A DNA stretch of 64,000 bases from Jeotgalicoccus halotolerans (GCF_003387165.1 NZ_QUMW01000014.1:62001-126000), one strand, 5' to 3'; shown: positions 46,483 to 57,518, numbered from the stretch's first letter. The notes: generated by a model not told the origin, from the sequence alone. Numbers and translations: made by a program.

Positions 46483-49400
46483 TTGGAAAGCCATGATAAA
46501 TTAAAGATTTTACTTGAACAGGCAAATATCACTCAGAATAATTATTTGGAAGACGCTGAGCTGTCGCGTGTCGTTGTTGATGATGATGCACGGATCTGGC
46601 AGTTTCATCTGACAACATCGCGCATTATACCGAGCGCGCTGTACCAAATGATGAGTGCTAACATAAATAAAGCATTTAAAGACATTGCAAAAACGGAACT
46701 GATCATGTCGGCTGCAGAGTTCGATGAACAGCTCGTAACAGACTACTTCCCGCTCGCAGTACACAGTCTTTCTATCAATGACAATATAAAGCACCAGCTG
46801 GAAAGAACAGCTAAAAAACTCGATAACGGTGTGCTTTATATCGCGGTTAAGAATTCAATTGAACAGTCGCATTTCAACAGGCATATCAACGGCAACCTGC
46901 TGAATGCATATAAGTATTTCGGCATTTATTTAAAAGGACTTGAAGTAACAATTGACGATGATCTGCAGTCATCGCTGTCAGAAGCGCTTGAAAATAGAAT
47001 CAGCGATGAACGGGAGGCACTCATTACCCAGTTTATTTCCGACAGGGAAAAACAGGCGGAGGAGACTGAGCGCAAAGGCAATGTGCCAAAACAAATCGGC
47101 AAACCGCAAACCTTTGACGGTGTGCGTCCTTTAGAAAATATTTTTGATGAAGAATACAGTGTCAAAATTGAAGGGCATATTTTTTCAAAAGAAGTACGCG
47201 ATCTCCGGAGCGGGCGTAAAATCCTGCAGCTGAAATTAACCGACTACACGGATTCCATTATGGCGAAAATGTTTTCCCGTCACGGTAAAAATGATGACGA
47301 AGTTTTCGAAGTGCTGGAAGAAGGCGACTGGGTCATTATCGAAGGCCGGGTGGAATACGATGAATTTACGAAAGATATGGTCTTAAATATCCGAAATTTA
47401 ACGGCGGTTAATAAGAAGCCGAAGCGCGATAATGCCGATAAAAAACGCGTGGAGCTTCACCTGCACTCAACGATGAGCCAGATGGACGGCATGACGAGTA
47501 TTACAGAATATATTAAACGTGCGAAACAGTACGGTCATTCAGCCCTTGCGGTAACGGACCACAACAACGTCCAGGCTTTTCCGGATGCCTTTAACGCAAC
47601 GAGCGGCGACGATGACTTTAAGATGATTTTCGGCATGGAGGGCATGCTTGTCGACGACGGCGCCCCAATTGCTTACAAGCCCCAGGATTACTCTCTTGAA
47701 GATCACGAATTTGTGGTCTTTGACGTGGAGACGACGGGACTGTCATCGAAGTATGATTCAATCATCGAGCTTGCCGGGGTTAAAGTGAAAAACGGCGAAG
47801 TCATCGATAAATTTGAACGTTTCAGCAACCCCGGAGAAAAGCTGTCGGAACTGATTAAAGAACTAACCGGGATTACCGATGATATGCTGGTCGGCGCGCC
47901 GGATATCAGTACTGTTATTACAGACTTTAAAGAGTGGGTCGGCGATGCTATATTCGTTGCGCACAATGCGAGCTTTGACATGGGCTTTATCGATGAAGCA
48001 TATGAAAAAGAAGGTTTAGGCAAATCGACGAACGGTGTTATCGATACGCTCGAGCTGTCCCGCACAATTAATACCAATATGAAAAAACACGGCCTGAATA
48101 TTTTGGCGAAGCAGTACAACGTTGATTTAACTCAGCATCACAGAGCGATTTACGATGCGGAAGCCACCGCTTATATTTTCATTAAAATGATGGCGCAGCT
48201 GAAAGCTGATTACGGGATTACGAACCACAAAGATATAAATTCGAGTCTGTCAAACAGCGATTCTTATAAAAGGGCCATGCCGACACATGTCTCTATACTG
48301 GTTCAGAACAATACGGGCTTAAAAAACTTATTTAAAATTGTCAGCCTGTCGCTGACCGATCACTTTTACCGGTCTGCACGGATTAAACGCCAGGTGCTGG
48401 AAGAACACCGCGAAGGACTCTTAATCGGCAGCGCCTGCGACAACGGTGAAGTTTTCACAGCCATGATGCAGAAATCCTATGAAGAAGCGAGAAATAAAGC
48501 GCACTTTTACGATTATCTCGAAGTATTTCCAAAACCCCTTTACCAGCGTCTTTTAGACCGGGAAGTGGTACGCGATGAGGCGACCCTTGAAGAAATTATT
48601 GAAAATATTATTAAGCTCGGCAAGGAGCTGGGTAAACCGGTCGTTGCAACCGGCAATGTCCATTACCTTGAAGAATCCGATAAACTGTCCCGGGACATTT
48701 TAGTGAAATCGAATCCGGGTAACCCGCTGTCCCGCGGTAATTTACCGGAAGCGCATTTCCGTTCCACAGAAGAAATGCTCGAACTGTTTGATTTTCTCGA
48801 TGAAGATACTGCCTTTGAAATCGTCGTCGAGAATACGCAGAAAATAGCGAACATGATCGATAAAGTTGAAGTGATTAAGAAAGATCTGTATCCGCCAAAA
48901 ATTGACGGTGCGGAAGAAGAAATCAGACAGATGAGCTACGACAACGCAAGAGCACTGTACGGCGAAGAGGTGCCGCAAATTGTAGTGGACCGCCTTGAAA
49001 AAGAGCTCGAGAGTATTATCGGAAACGGTTTTGCGGTTATTTACCTGATTTCGCACAAGCTCGTTAAGCGCTCGCTTGATGACGGCTATCTGGTAGGTTC
49101 ACGGGGTTCCGTCGGGTCGAGTTTAGTCGCAACGATGACTGAAATTACCGAAGTCAATCCGCTGCCGCCGCATTATGTCTGCCCCGAGTGTAAAGAGTCA
49201 GAGTTCTTTACCGACGGTTCGGTATCGAGCGGTTATGACCTGCCCGATAAAAAATGCAGTAAGTGCGATGTTGATTTAATTAAAGAAGGCCAGGATATTC
49301 CCTTTGAAACCTTCCTCGGATTTAAAGGGGATAAGGTGCCTGATATCGACTTAAACTTCAGCGGTGTCTATCAGCCTAAAGCGCATAACTATACGAAAGA

Positions 49401-50766
49401 TTTGTTTGGGGAGGACTATGTTTACCGCGCAGGGACTATCGGCACGGTCGCAGAAAAAACGGCCTTCGGTTACGTTAAGGGTTATCTCAATGATAACGGA
49501 CTTCATAAGCGGGGGGCTGAGATCGACCGCCTCGTACTCGGCTGTTCCGGCGTTAAACGGACGACGGGCCAGCACCCGGGCGGTATTATCGTTGTGCCGG
49601 ACAACATGGATATATACGACTTTACTCCTATTCAGTATCCGGCTGATGATGTCGAAGCCGAATGGAAGACGACGCACTTTGACTTCCACTCAATCGATAA
49701 CAACTTATTAAAACTCGATATACTCGGACACGATGACCCGACGATGATCCGCATGCTGCAGGATTTATCCGGCATCGATCCGACCACAGTGCCGACCGAC
49801 GACAAGGAAACGATGAAATTGTTCAGCGGCCCTGAATCTCTCGGTGTAACACCGGATCAGATTTTATGTAAAACGGGAACGCTCGGCATTCCGGAATTCG
49901 GAACGGGCTTTGTCCGCCAGATGCTGGAAGATACGAAACCGTCGACCTTCAGTGAACTCGTTCAGATTTCAGGACTGTCCCACGGAACGGATGTCTGGCT
50001 TGGCAACGCCCAGGATTTAATCCGGAAAGGGACGTGCGACCTGTCAAACGTTATCGGCTGCCGGGATGACATTATGGTAACCCTGATGTACAAAGGGCTG
50101 GAACCGAGTCTTGCGTTTAACATTATGGAAAAAGTGCGTAAAGGGAAAGGTCTGACTGAAGAGCACGAGCAGGCGATGAAAGATAACGGTGTTGAGAAAT
50201 GGTACATTGAATCGTGCAAAAAAATTAAATACATGTTCCCTAAAGCTCACGCCGCAGCCTACGTGCTGAACTCGGTCAGAATTGCCTACTTTAAAGTGCA
50301 TCACCCGCTCTTTTACTATGCGAGCTACTTTACAGTGCGGGCAACGGACTTTGATCTTCTGACGATGGTCAAAGATAAAGATACTATCCGCCACCGTGTC
50401 AATGAACTGAACCAGAACTTCCAGGAGCTGTCGAAGAAAGAAAAAGATACACTCGTCGTGCTGGAACTGGTCAATGAAATGGCGCAGCGCGGATTTAAAA
50501 TGCAGCCTGTCAGCGTCGACAAGTCGGATGCCTTCGACTTTATTATTGAAGGCGATACGCTGATTCCGCCGTTTATAGCGGTGCCGGGCCTCGGTGCTTC
50601 AGTTGCAAGAAGAATAGTGGAAACACGCGAGGACGAGGGTTTTATCTCTAAAGAAGATTTAAATAAAAAAGCCGGCGTCTCACAGAAACTGATCGATTAC
50701 CTGACCGAACTCGGGAGTCTTGATCATCTGCCGGACAAAGCTCAGCTGTCAATCTTTGACATCTAG
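46483..50766 (+). CDS. polC: DNA polymerase III alpha subunit, PolC type
   Basis: PolC is the Gram-positive replicative polymerase with built-in proofreading. The 1427-residue protein shows N-terminal and OB-fold domains (about 1-320), a PHP domain starting at His326-Leu-His328, split by an inserted DnaQ-type exonuclease (Asp414, Glu416 in VFDVETTGLS), a four-Cys zinc motif, and the polymerase catalytic pair Asp954 and Asp956 (PDIDLNFSG). The TTG start at 46483 is preceded by GGGAGTG. Length is close to the staphylococcal enzyme. Confidence 0.97.
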   Translation: MESHDKLKILLEQANITQNNYLEDAELSRVVVDDDARIWQFHLTTSRIIPSALYQMMSANINKAFKDIAKTELIMSAAEFDEQLVTDYFPLAVHSLSINDNIKHQLERTAKKLDNGVLYIAVKNSIEQSHFNRHINGNLLNAYKYFGIYLKGLEVTIDDDLQSSLSEALENRISDEREALITQFISDREKQAEETERKGNVPKQIGKPQTFDGVRPLENIFDEEYSVKIEGHIFSKEVRDLRSGRKILQLKLTDYTDSIMAKMFSRHGKNDDEVFEVLEEGDWVIIEGRVEYDEFTKDMVLNIRNLTAVNKKPKRDNADKKRVELHLHSTMSQMDGMTSITEYIKRAKQYGHSALAVTDHNNVQAFPDAFNATSGDDDFKMIFGMEGMLVDDGAPIAYKPQDYSLEDHEFVVFDVETTGLSSKYDSIIELAGVKVKNGEVIDKFERFSNPGEKLSELIKELTGITDDMLVGAPDISTVITDFKEWVGDAIFVAHNASFDMGFIDEAYEKEGLGKSTNGVIDTLELSRTINTNMKKHGLNILAKQYNVDLTQHHRAIYDAEATAYIFIKMMAQLKADYGITNHKDINSSLSNSDSYKRAMPTHVSILVQNNTGLKNLFKIVSLSLTDHFYRSARIKRQVLEEHREGLLIGSACDNGEVFTAMMQKSYEEARNKAHFYDYLEVFPKPLYQRLLDREVVRDEATLEEIIENIIKLGKELGKPVVATGNVHYLEESDKLSRDILVKSNPGNPLSRGNLPEAHFRSTEEMLELFDFLDEDTAFEIVVENTQKIANMIDKVEVIKKDLYPPKIDGAEEEIRQMSYDNARALYGEEVPQIVVDRLEKELESIIGNGFAVIYLISHKLVKRSLDDGYLVGSRGSVGSSLVATMTEITEVNPLPPHYVCPECKESEFFTDGSVSSGYDLPDKKCSKCDVDLIKEGQDIPFETFLGFKGDKVPDIDLNFSGVYQPKAHNYTKDLFGEDYVYRAGTIGTVAEKTAFGYVKGYLNDNGLHKRGAEIDRLVLGCSGVKRTTGQHPGGIIVVPDNMDIYDFTPIQYPADDVEAEWKTTHFDFHSIDNNLLKLDILGHDDPTMIRMLQDLSGIDPTTVPTDDKETMKLFSGPESLGVTPDQILCKTGTLGIPEFGTGFVRQMLEDTKPSTFSELVQISGLSHGTDVWLGNAQDLIRKGTCDLSNVIGCRDDIMVTLMYKGLEPSLAFNIMEKVRKGKGLTEEHEQAMKDNGVEKWYIESCKKIKYMFPKAHAAAYVLNSVRIAYFKVHHPLFYYASYFTVRATDFDLLTMVKDKDTIRHRVNELNQNFQELSKKEKDTLVVLELVNEMAQRGFKMQPVSVDKSDAFDFIIEGDTLIPPFIAVPGLGASVARRIVETREDEGFISKEDLNKKAGVSQKLIDYLTELGSLDHLPDKAQLSIFDI

Positions 50767-50771
50767 TCTTC

Positions 50772-50800
50772 TTGCACGGTGTAATTGCTTATGGTATAAT
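50772..50800 (+). promoter_or_regulatory. Predicted promoter of the rimP-nusA-infB operon
   Basis: TTGCAC and a perfect TATAAT are separated by exactly 17 bases, 5 bases after the polC stop codon. Confidence 0.75.
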
Positions 50801-50829
50801 ATTAGTGATTAAAAATACTCAGTCTGCAG

Positions 50830-50858
50830 GAGAAGAGCGGGTTCGCCCCGTTCTTCTC
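50830..50858 (+). promoter_or_regulatory. Leader hairpin upstream of rimP
   Basis: A 12-bp stem with one G-U pair (50830-50841 with 50847-50858) closes a short loop about 20 nt after the predicted transcript start. It is followed by a moderately T-rich stretch, so it could act as an attenuator or NusA-responsive element, or simply stabilise the mRNA. Confidence 0.6.
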
Positions 50859-50883
50859 TTAGTTTTGAAAGGGGGACTTTGAC

Positions 50884-51351
50884 ATGAATGCAACCGAACA
50901 GAAAGTATTTACTCATGTCGAGCCAATTGCAAAAGACAACGATTTAAAACTGGTTGAAGTTAATTACGTTAAAGAAGGACCTGACTTTTTCCTTAGAATT
51001 TTCCTGGATAAAAAAGGCGGTATTTCACTCGATGATTGTGCAGCGTTCTCGGAAATAATCAGTGCGCAGCTTGACGAATGGGATATTATCGGGGGCGCGT
51101 ATTATTTAGATGTGTCATCTCCCGGAGCAGAACGTCCGATTAAAGATGAGGAAGATCTCGAGCTTACGCTGAACAAAGGTATTTACGTTAAAACGTATCA
51201 GCAGATTGCCGGTGAAAAAGAGTGGACAGGTGTACTGACCGCTTACGATGAAAACTCTGTAACGATTGATTACAAAGTAAAAACACGAACAAAAACAATT
51301 ACAATTGAACGGGACAAAATTGCAACAATAAGAAAAGCCGTCTTATTCTAG
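50884..51351 (+). CDS. rimP: Ribosome maturation factor RimP
   Basis: RimP aids early 30S assembly around S12. The 155-residue protein has the N-terminal domain with VEVNYVKEGPDFFLRIF-type strands, here split by LKL, the conserved YYLDVSSPGAERPI and a C-terminal SH3-like domain. It begins the conserved nusA operon and is 16 bases from nusA. Confidence 0.97.
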   Translation: MNATEQKVFTHVEPIAKDNDLKLVEVNYVKEGPDFFLRIFLDKKGGISLDDCAAFSEIISAQLDEWDIIGGAYYLDVSSPGAERPIKDEEDLELTLNKGIYVKTYQQIAGEKEWTGVLTAYDENSVTIDYKVKTRTKTITIERDKIATIRKAVLF

Positions 51352-51367
51352 AATGGAGGAAAATTGA

Positions 51368-52423
51368 GTGAATCAGGAACTAATTAATGCAGTTGAATTT
51401 ATTCATAAAGAAAAAAATATTCCTATGGAAGTGCTGACCGACGCAATTGAAGCAGCACTGATTACTGCATATAAGAAAAACTATACAGACCACAAAAACG
51501 TTTCAATCGATTTAAATATGGAGACAGGTGCCTACCATGTAATTTCGCGTAAAGATGTTGTTGCAGAAGTGGAAGATCCGACTGCAGAAATCGATCTCTT
51601 AACAGCGCAGAACTATAATCCGGCCTATGAAATCGGTGATCCGTTTGATGAGGATGTAACACCTCAGGACTTTAACCGCGTCGGTGCACAGGCTGCAAAA
51701 CAAGCAGTAATGCAACGTATCCGCGATGCTGAACGCGGCATTTTATACGATGAATTTATCAACAAAGAAGACGAAGTGCTGACAGGTTTAATCGACCGTG
51801 TCGACCACCGTTTCGTGTATATCCAGCTCGGCAAAACAGACGCGGTGCTTGCTGAATCGGAACGTATGCCGAATGAATCTTATATTCCGAACGAGCGCAT
51901 TAAAGTATATGTCAACAAGGTTGAACAGACGACTAAAGGACCGCAGATTTTCGTCTCGAGAACGCACCCGAATCTCTTGAAACGTTTATTTGAAGAAGAA
52001 GTGCCGGAAATTTTTGACGGAACAGTTGAAGTAATGAGCGTAGCGCGTGAAGCGGGCGAACGTTCTAAAATCAGCGTCTACGCTAAAAATACAGATGTCG
52101 ATGCTGTCGGTTCATGTGTCGGTGCAAGAGGTGCACGTGTGGAAGCCATCGTCGATGAGCTGAACGGTGAAAAAATCGATATCGTCCTCTGGGATGAAGA
52201 TCCGAAAGTATTCGTCAAAAACGCACTCAGCCCGTCACAGGTTGTCAGTGTAAACGTCGATGAAGAGAACAAGTCTACAGTCGTAGTCGTTCCCGACCAT
52301 CAGCTTTCTCTGGCAATTGGTAAAAAAGGACAAAATGCACGTCTTGCTGCAAAACTCACTGGCTGGAAGATCGATATTAAAAGCGAATCAGATGCTCTGA
52401 ATGAGGGCATCAGTAACGACTAG
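51368..52423 (+). CDS. nusA: Transcription termination/antitermination factor NusA
   Basis: NusA binds RNA polymerase and RNA to modulate pausing, termination and antitermination. The 351-residue protein has an N-terminal polymerase-binding domain (about 1-125), S1 (about 133-200) and two KH domains (the second with [20 protein letters not shown], read over its length). It lacks the C-terminal acidic repeats of E. coli NusA, as in other Gram-positives. The GTG start follows a GGAGGA site. Confidence 0.97.
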   Translation: MNQELINAVEFIHKEKNIPMEVLTDAIEAALITAYKKNYTDHKNVSIDLNMETGAYHVISRKDVVAEVEDPTAEIDLLTAQNYNPAYEIGDPFDEDVTPQDFNRVGAQAAKQAVMQRIRDAERGILYDEFINKEDEVLTGLIDRVDHRFVYIQLGKTDAVLAESERMPNESYIPNERIKVYVNKVEQTTKGPQIFVSRTHPNLLKRLFEEEVPEIFDGTVEVMSVAREAGERSKISVYAKNTDVDAVGSCVGARGARVEAIVDELNGEKIDIVLWDEDPKVFVKNALSPSQVVSVNVDEENKSTVVVVPDHQLSLAIGKKGQNARLAAKLTGWKIDIKSESDALNEGISND

Positions 52424-52433
52424 AGGTGAAAAT

Positions 52434-52718
52434 ATGGCACGGAAAATTCCGATGCGCAAATGCATCCTGACGAATGAAATGCATCCGAAAGCAGATTTAA
52501 TCCGCGTCGTTGTAAACAAGGAAGGCGAAGTTGCTGCTGACGCAACCGGCAAGAAAAACGGCCGCGGCAGCTACGTCGTAAAAGATCTCGACAAGGTCAA
52601 TAACGCCCGCGGTAAAAAAGTGCTTGAAAAAGTACTCGGTAAAACGACCGAAACACTGGACCCGGTCTACGATGAAATTATCCGTCTTATTTACAGAGAG
52701 GATATTCCAAAACGATGA
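52434..52718 (+). CDS. ylxR: YlxR family RNA-binding protein
   Basis: The 94-residue protein has the YlxR signature PMRKCILTNEMHPKADLIRVV and GRGSYV. Homologues have been linked to RNase P modulation and RNA binding (also named RnpM). The ATG at 52434 is preceded by AGAGGTG; the earlier in-frame ATG-like codon would overlap nusA. It overlaps ylxQ by 4 bases. Confidence 0.95.
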   Translation: MARKIPMRKCILTNEMHPKADLIRVVVNKEGEVAADATGKKNGRGSYVVKDLDKVNNARGKKVLEKVLGKTTETLDPVYDEIIRLIYREDIPKR

Positions 52719-53011
52719 ACGATAAAATTTTAAATTATATCGGCCTCGCCACCGGCGCAGGCAAAACTGTTACCGGTGAAGAGAAAACCCTTGAAGCTAT
52801 AAAAAGCGGCAGAACAAAAGTTGTGTTGCTGGCTGCAAATGCGGGTAAAAGTACTGCAAAGAGAATTAAAGACAAATGTGCAAGCTATGATGTCACTGTC
52901 ATTGACAAGTACACAAACGAAGAGCTGTCTCAGGCGACCGGCACATATAACAGGGTCGTACTGGCAATTGCCGACAAGGGATTCGCCAGAAAGATAAAAG
53001 AGCTCCTATAG
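52715..53011 (+). CDS. ylxQ: L7Ae-family ribosomal-type protein YlxQ
   Basis: This 98-residue protein has the L7Ae/L30e fold, with [15 protein letters not shown] at the N-terminus and [16 protein letters not shown] next. Family members bind kink-turn RNAs, though the physiological target of YlxQ is not established. It is conserved between ylxR and infB. Confidence 0.94.
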   Translation: MNDKILNYIGLATGAGKTVTGEEKTLEAIKSGRTKVVLLAANAGKSTAKRIKDKCASYDVTVIDKYTNEELSQATGTYNRVVLAIADKGFARKIKELL

Positions 53012-53025
53012 AAGGGATTGGTTCA

Positions 53026-55122
53026 ATGAGTAAAATAAGAATTCATGAATACGCCAAAGAAAAAGGTTTAACAAGCAAGGAAATTATCGATTTTCTGGAA
53101 TCGAAAAATATCGAGGTTAAAAGCCATATGTCTTCACTGGAAGATGACGTGCTGAAAGTTCTCGATGCCGAGTTTAATAAGAATGCCAAAGATGCAGCTC
53201 AAAAACCGGCCGGTAATAAACCTGCTGCTAAACAAAACAGCAAACAGAACCAGCAGAAAAATAATAACAATAAAAATCAAAGAAATAAGCAAAACCAGAA
53301 AAATTCGAAAAACAAAGCTCCTAAAAACCAGGAAGCCAAAAAACAGGAGTCGAAAAAGGCTGAACCTGAAAACAAGCATTTCACATACGAAGAGGGAATT
53401 ACAGTCGGTGAACTGGCTGAGAAAATCGGCGTAGATTCTTCAGTTATCGTTAAAGACTTATTTATGCTAGGTATCGTGACGAACATTAACCAGTCGCTCG
53501 ACCAGGATTCGGTTGAAGTCGTAGCAGAAAACTACGGTTTTACTTCTGAACTTGAAGTCTTTGTAGACGATACGGATCTCACGAACTTCTTCGACCTTGA
53601 AGAAGAAAACCTCGATGAAGAACGTCCGAGCGTCGTCACAATTATGGGCCACGTTGACCACGGTAAAACTACGCTCTTAGATTCGATCCGCAACACGAAA
53701 GTGACTGCAGGTGAGGCGGGCGGTATTACTCAGCATGTCGGCGCTTACCAGATTGAACACGGCGGCAAAAAAATCACTTTCTTAGATACTCCCGGACACG
53801 CGGCTTTCACAACTATGCGTGCAAGGGGAGCACAGGTGACAGACATTACTATTCTTGTCGTTGCAGCAGACGACGGAGTAATGCCTCAGACAATTGAAGC
53901 GATCAACCACGCGAAAGCGGCAGAAGTGCCGATTATCGTCGCAGTCAACAAAACTGACAAACCGACAGCGAACGCAGACCGCGTTATGACTGAACTCGGT
54001 GAATACGGTCTTTATCCGGAAGCATGGGGCGGGGATACAATTTTCGTTCCGCTGTCTGCACTGACAGGCGAGGGTATCGATGAACTGCTTGAAATGATTA
54101 CTTTAGTCGGTGAAATGGCTGAACTTAAGACGACGAGCAAGATGGCTGCAATCGGTACGGTAATCGACGCAGAACTCGACAAATCACGCGGACCTGCAGC
54201 GAGCCTGCTCGTCCAGCACGGAACGCTTAACGTCGGAGACTCTATCGTAGTCGGCTCGACTTTCGGTAAAGTCCGCGCCATGGTTTCAGACACTGGCCAG
54301 CGGATTAAATCTGCAGGCCCGTCGGTACCGGTTGAAATTACGGGTATCAATGATGTGCCTGAAGCAGGCGACCGTTTCGTAGTCTTCGAAGACGATAAAA
54401 AAGCGCGTTCCATCGGTGAAGCGCGTCACGAAGATAAGATTATGCGCGACAGAGAAGTTAACCAGAAAGTATCGCTCGATAACTTGTTCGAACAGATGAA
54501 AGAAGGCGAGATGAAAGATCTCAATATCATCATCAAAGGTGACGCACAAGGTTCGGTTGAGGCATTGGCTGCTTCATTGATGAAGATCGACGTCGAAGGA
54601 GTTAATGTACGCATCATCCATACAGGTGTCGGTGCAATTAACGAATCAGACGTTACGCTCGCAAACGCTTCAAGCGCGATTATTATCGGCTTTAATGTCC
54701 GTCCGGATGTCAATGCGAAACGCGCAGCTGAGCAAAACCAGATTGATATGAGACTCCACCGCATTATTTACAAAGTTATCGAAGAAATCGAATCGGCTAT
54801 GAAGGGTATGCTTGACCCTGAATACGAAGAGAAAGTTATCGGTAATGTCGAAGTGCGTGAAATCTTTAAAGTATCGAAAGTCGGTACGATTGCGGGAGCT
54901 TATGTTACAGACGGCAAAATTACACGTGACAGCGGCGTGCGCGTAATCCGCGACGGCATTGTCGTGTTCGAAGGCGAACTCGATACGCTGAAACGATTCA
55001 AAGACGATGCAAAAGAAGTCACTGCAGGTTACGAATGTGGACTGACAATTAAGAACTTCAACGATATCAAAGAGGGCGACCAAATAGAGCCATTCATTAT
55101 GGTAGAGATTGAGAGGAAATAA
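53026..55122 (+). CDS. infB: Translation initiation factor IF-2
   Basis: IF-2 brings initiator tRNA to the 30S subunit. The 698-residue protein has N-terminal IF2N helices, then a Lys/Asn/Gln-rich low-complexity linker (about 60-120), a second IF2N region, and the G domain with GHVDHGKT at 208-215, DTPGH and NKTDKP. Domains II-IV follow. The linker composition is unusually Asn- and Lys-rich but is expected to vary among species. Confidence 0.98.
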   Translation: MSKIRIHEYAKEKGLTSKEIIDFLESKNIEVKSHMSSLEDDVLKVLDAEFNKNAKDAAQKPAGNKPAAKQNSKQNQQKNNNNKNQRNKQNQKNSKNKAPKNQEAKKQESKKAEPENKHFTYEEGITVGELAEKIGVDSSVIVKDLFMLGIVTNINQSLDQDSVEVVAENYGFTSELEVFVDDTDLTNFFDLEEENLDEERPSVVTIMGHVDHGKTTLLDSIRNTKVTAGEAGGITQHVGAYQIEHGGKKITFLDTPGHAAFTTMRARGAQVTDITILVVAADDGVMPQTIEAINHAKAAEVPIIVAVNKTDKPTANADRVMTELGEYGLYPEAWGGDTIFVPLSALTGEGIDELLEMITLVGEMAELKTTSKMAAIGTVIDAELDKSRGPAASLLVQHGTLNVGDSIVVGSTFGKVRAMVSDTGQRIKSAGPSVPVEITGINDVPEAGDRFVVFEDDKKARSIGEARHEDKIMRDREVNQKVSLDNLFEQMKEGEMKDLNIIIKGDAQGSVEALAASLMKIDVEGVNVRIIHTGVGAINESDVTLANASSAIIIGFNVRPDVNAKRAAEQNQIDMRLHRIIYKVIEEIESAMKGMLDPEYEEKVIGNVEVREIFKVSKVGTIAGAYVTDGKITRDSGVRVIRDGIVVFEGELDTLKRFKDDAKEVTAGYECGLTIKNFNDIKEGDQIEPFIMVEIERK

Positions 55123-55124
55123 TT

Positions 55125-55475
55125 ATGTCAACGAGAAATGAACGCATAGCAGAAGAAATTAAAAAAGTGCTGAGCGAAGAAATCCGTACAACAGTAACAG
55201 AGAAAGAACCGGACATCGGCATGGTAACTATTACTGAAGTCGAAGTTACAAAAGAAAATGAAACAGCGACCGCTTATTATACGTCGCTGAACAGCAACAG
55301 AGAATTCGTGCAGGAAACGCTCGATAAGTTCAACGGTCTTTTCAGAAAAGCTGTTGCGACTAACATCCGTCTCCGTAAAGCACCGGAAGTGAAGTTTAAA
55401 TACGATACTTCCATCGATTACGGACAAAAGATTGAATCGCTCCTGAGCGACATCAAAGAACGCGACGATAAGTAA
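55125..55475 (+). CDS. rbfA: Ribosome-binding factor A
   Basis: RbfA is a KH-fold 30S assembly and cold-shock factor that binds near the 5' end of 16S rRNA. The 116-residue sequence has the family start RNERIAEEIKKVLSEEI and the C-terminal RLRKAPEVKFKYDTSIDYG. It is 2 bases after infB. Confidence 0.97.
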   Translation: MSTRNERIAEEIKKVLSEEIRTTVTEKEPDIGMVTITEVEVTKENETATAYYTSLNSNREFVQETLDKFNGLFRKAVATNIRLRKAPEVKFKYDTSIDYGQKIESLLSDIKERDDK

Positions 55476-55562
55476 TATAACAAGATAAGCCGCACTCGTA
55501 TTCCCCGCCGGGAGCCGGGTGCGGCTTTTTCTTCTTCTACATAAAATAAGCAGGTGAAGATA

Positions 55563-56513
55563 ATGGCAAATAATAATATTCACGGCGTGATTCCAGTCGA
55601 TAAACCCGCCGGCATGACTTCGCACGATGTCATCTATAAAATGCGCCGCGTGCTCGGGACTAAAAAAGTCGGCCACACAGGCACGCTCGATCCGTCGGTG
55701 ACAGGGGTGCTTCCGATCGTTATCGGAGATGCGACCAAGCTGACTGAAATTCTCCAGGAACGCGAGAAACGCTACAGCGCGACTGTCACACTCGGACGCA
55801 CAACAGATACAGAAGATGCGACAGGGAAGACACTTGAAACTGAAGCAGTTCTTGAAGGCAGTTTAAATAAAAAAGATGTCGTCGCTGTCATAGAACAGTT
55901 TAAAGGCGACTATCATCAGACTGTGCCGCTGTACAGTTCCGTCCGCGTCAACGGCCGGAAATTGTACTGGTACGCGCACGAAGGGATTGAAGTGGAACGC
56001 CCCTCGCGGACAGTGCAGATTAAAAATCTGGAACTCACTTCAGACCTCAGATATGAGGAAGGGACAATATCTTTTGACATTGATGTCACCTGCTCAAAAG
56101 GCACTTATATCCGCACGCTCGCAGTCGATATCGGCCGCGCGCTCGGCTATCCTGCACATATGTCCTATCTCCGCCGGACTGGCTCCTGCGGATTTTCAAT
56201 CGACCAGGCCATTGCGCTCGGCGATTTAAGAGACGGCACGGTAAAAGCAGAGCCGATTCCCATCATCGATATGCTGGATGATATATTGAGATACGACATT
56301 CAAGATGAAGATTTATTATTTCAAATCACACACGGGCAAAAAGTAGTAAAAAGTGATATATTAACAATGCTGGGTTTAACTGACCTCGATACTATTTTAT
56401 TTACCCGCGGTGAGATGCCGCTCGGAATTTACAAAACACATCCCGAAAAACCTGATCAGTTAAAACCATTTAAAATGTTTAATAACTTATGGGGGACTTA
56501 TGGAAATAATTAA
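55563..56513 (+). CDS. truB: tRNA pseudouridine(55) synthase TruB
   Basis: TruB makes pseudouridine 55 in the T loop of tRNAs. From the ATG at 55563 (GCAGGTGA upstream) it has 316 aa. The N-terminal GVIPVDKPAGMTSHDV and the catalytic Asp43 in GHTGTLDPSVTGVLP are clear. A C-terminal PUA-type domain follows. A small hairpin with a T-rich tail (about 55496-55530) lies between rbfA and truB. It overlaps ribF by 14 bases. Confidence 0.97.
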   Translation: MANNNIHGVIPVDKPAGMTSHDVIYKMRRVLGTKKVGHTGTLDPSVTGVLPIVIGDATKLTEILQEREKRYSATVTLGRTTDTEDATGKTLETEAVLEGSLNKKDVVAVIEQFKGDYHQTVPLYSSVRVNGRKLYWYAHEGIEVERPSRTVQIKNLELTSDLRYEEGTISFDIDVTCSKGTYIRTLAVDIGRALGYPAHMSYLRRTGSCGFSIDQAIALGDLRDGTVKAEPIPIIDMLDDILRYDIQDEDLLFQITHGQKVVKSDILTMLGLTDLDTILFTRGEMPLGIYKTHPEKPDQLKPFKMFNNLWGTYGNN

Positions 56514-57438
56514 ATTGCACTATCCAAACGATGAAGCACTTTCAAACATAGAGCCGTCAGCAGCAGCGCTGGGCTTTTTTGACGGCCTCCATTTAGGGCA
56601 TCTCGATGTCATCAATACGATGAAGGAAATCGCAGCAGAACGAGGTTTGAAAAAAGCGGTCATGACCTTCGACCCGCATCCTTCCGTCGTGCTCGACCCT
56701 AAAAAACAGCGTACAACCTACCTGACGCCGTTTGACATTAAAATGAAGAAACTGGAAGAACTCGACATAGATTATGTATTTGTGATTAACTTTTCCAGTG
56801 CTTTTGCAGGACTCGATAAAGATTATTTCGTCAAGGAATACCTTATTAGCAGCAACATTAAAGAAGTCATTGCAGGATTCGATTATACATACGGCAAAAA
56901 AGGCAGCGGTACAGTCGCAGACTTAAAACTGTATGAAGAGTTCAATACGACAGAAGTCGGCAAGCATGAAATGCTGGACAGTAAAGTATCGACGACCCGC
57001 ATCCGCGAATATCTCGATAACCACGAACTCGATAAGGCAAACGCAGCTCTAGGCCGCGCTTATGATATCGAAGGCATTGTAGTTCAAGGCGAGAAGCGCG
57101 GCCGGACAATCGGCTTCCCGACTGCAAACATCGAACCCAACTACCGCTATTTCATGCCGGCAAAAGGTTCATATGCTGTGACGATGACGATTGAAAACGA
57201 CGACACGCTCTATAAAGGAGTTGCGAGCGTGGGGGTTAAACCGACCTTCCATGACAATGCGCGCCTTACGACGGAAGTTTACATCTTCGACTTCGCCCGC
57301 GATATTTACGGAGAAAACGTTACGGTTCACTGGCATTACTTCGTCCGCGATGAAGAAAAATTCGACGGCATCGAACCGCTGATCGCGGCAATTGATTCTG
57401 ATGCGAAGATTGCGCGCGAGCTGCTCCGAGACCTGTAG
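56500..57438 (+). CDS. ribF: Bifunctional riboflavin kinase / FAD synthetase
   Basis: RibF phosphorylates riboflavin and adenylates FMN to FAD. The N-terminal nucleotidyltransferase domain contains GFFDGLHLGHLDVI and the FDYTYGKKGSG region. The C-terminal riboflavin kinase domain starts near residue 185 with GEKRGRTIGFPTANIEP. The length (312 aa) is normal. It sits between truB and rpsO as in most Firmicutes. Confidence 0.97.
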   Translation: MEIIKLHYPNDEALSNIEPSAAALGFFDGLHLGHLDVINTMKEIAAERGLKKAVMTFDPHPSVVLDPKKQRTTYLTPFDIKMKKLEELDIDYVFVINFSSAFAGLDKDYFVKEYLISSNIKEVIAGFDYTYGKKGSGTVADLKLYEEFNTTEVGKHEMLDSKVSTTRIREYLDNHELDKANAALGRAYDIEGIVVQGEKRGRTIGFPTANIEPNYRYFMPAKGSYAVTMTIENDDTLYKGVASVGVKPTFHDNARLTTEVYIFDFARDIYGENVTVHWHYFVRDEEKFDGIEPLIAAIDSDAKIARELLRDL

Positions 57439-57483
57439 GCTGACATTTTTAAGAGGACCGGTTTTTATCTTGTAAATGAATAC

Positions 57484-57512
57484 TTGATATGAAGCTTAAA
57501 AAAGTATATAAT
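57484..57512 (+). promoter_or_regulatory. Predicted promoter of rpsO
   Basis: TTGATA and a perfect TATAAT are separated by exactly 17 bases, which would start an rpsO transcript near 57519. Confidence 0.75.
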
Positions 57513-57518
57513 ATTACG

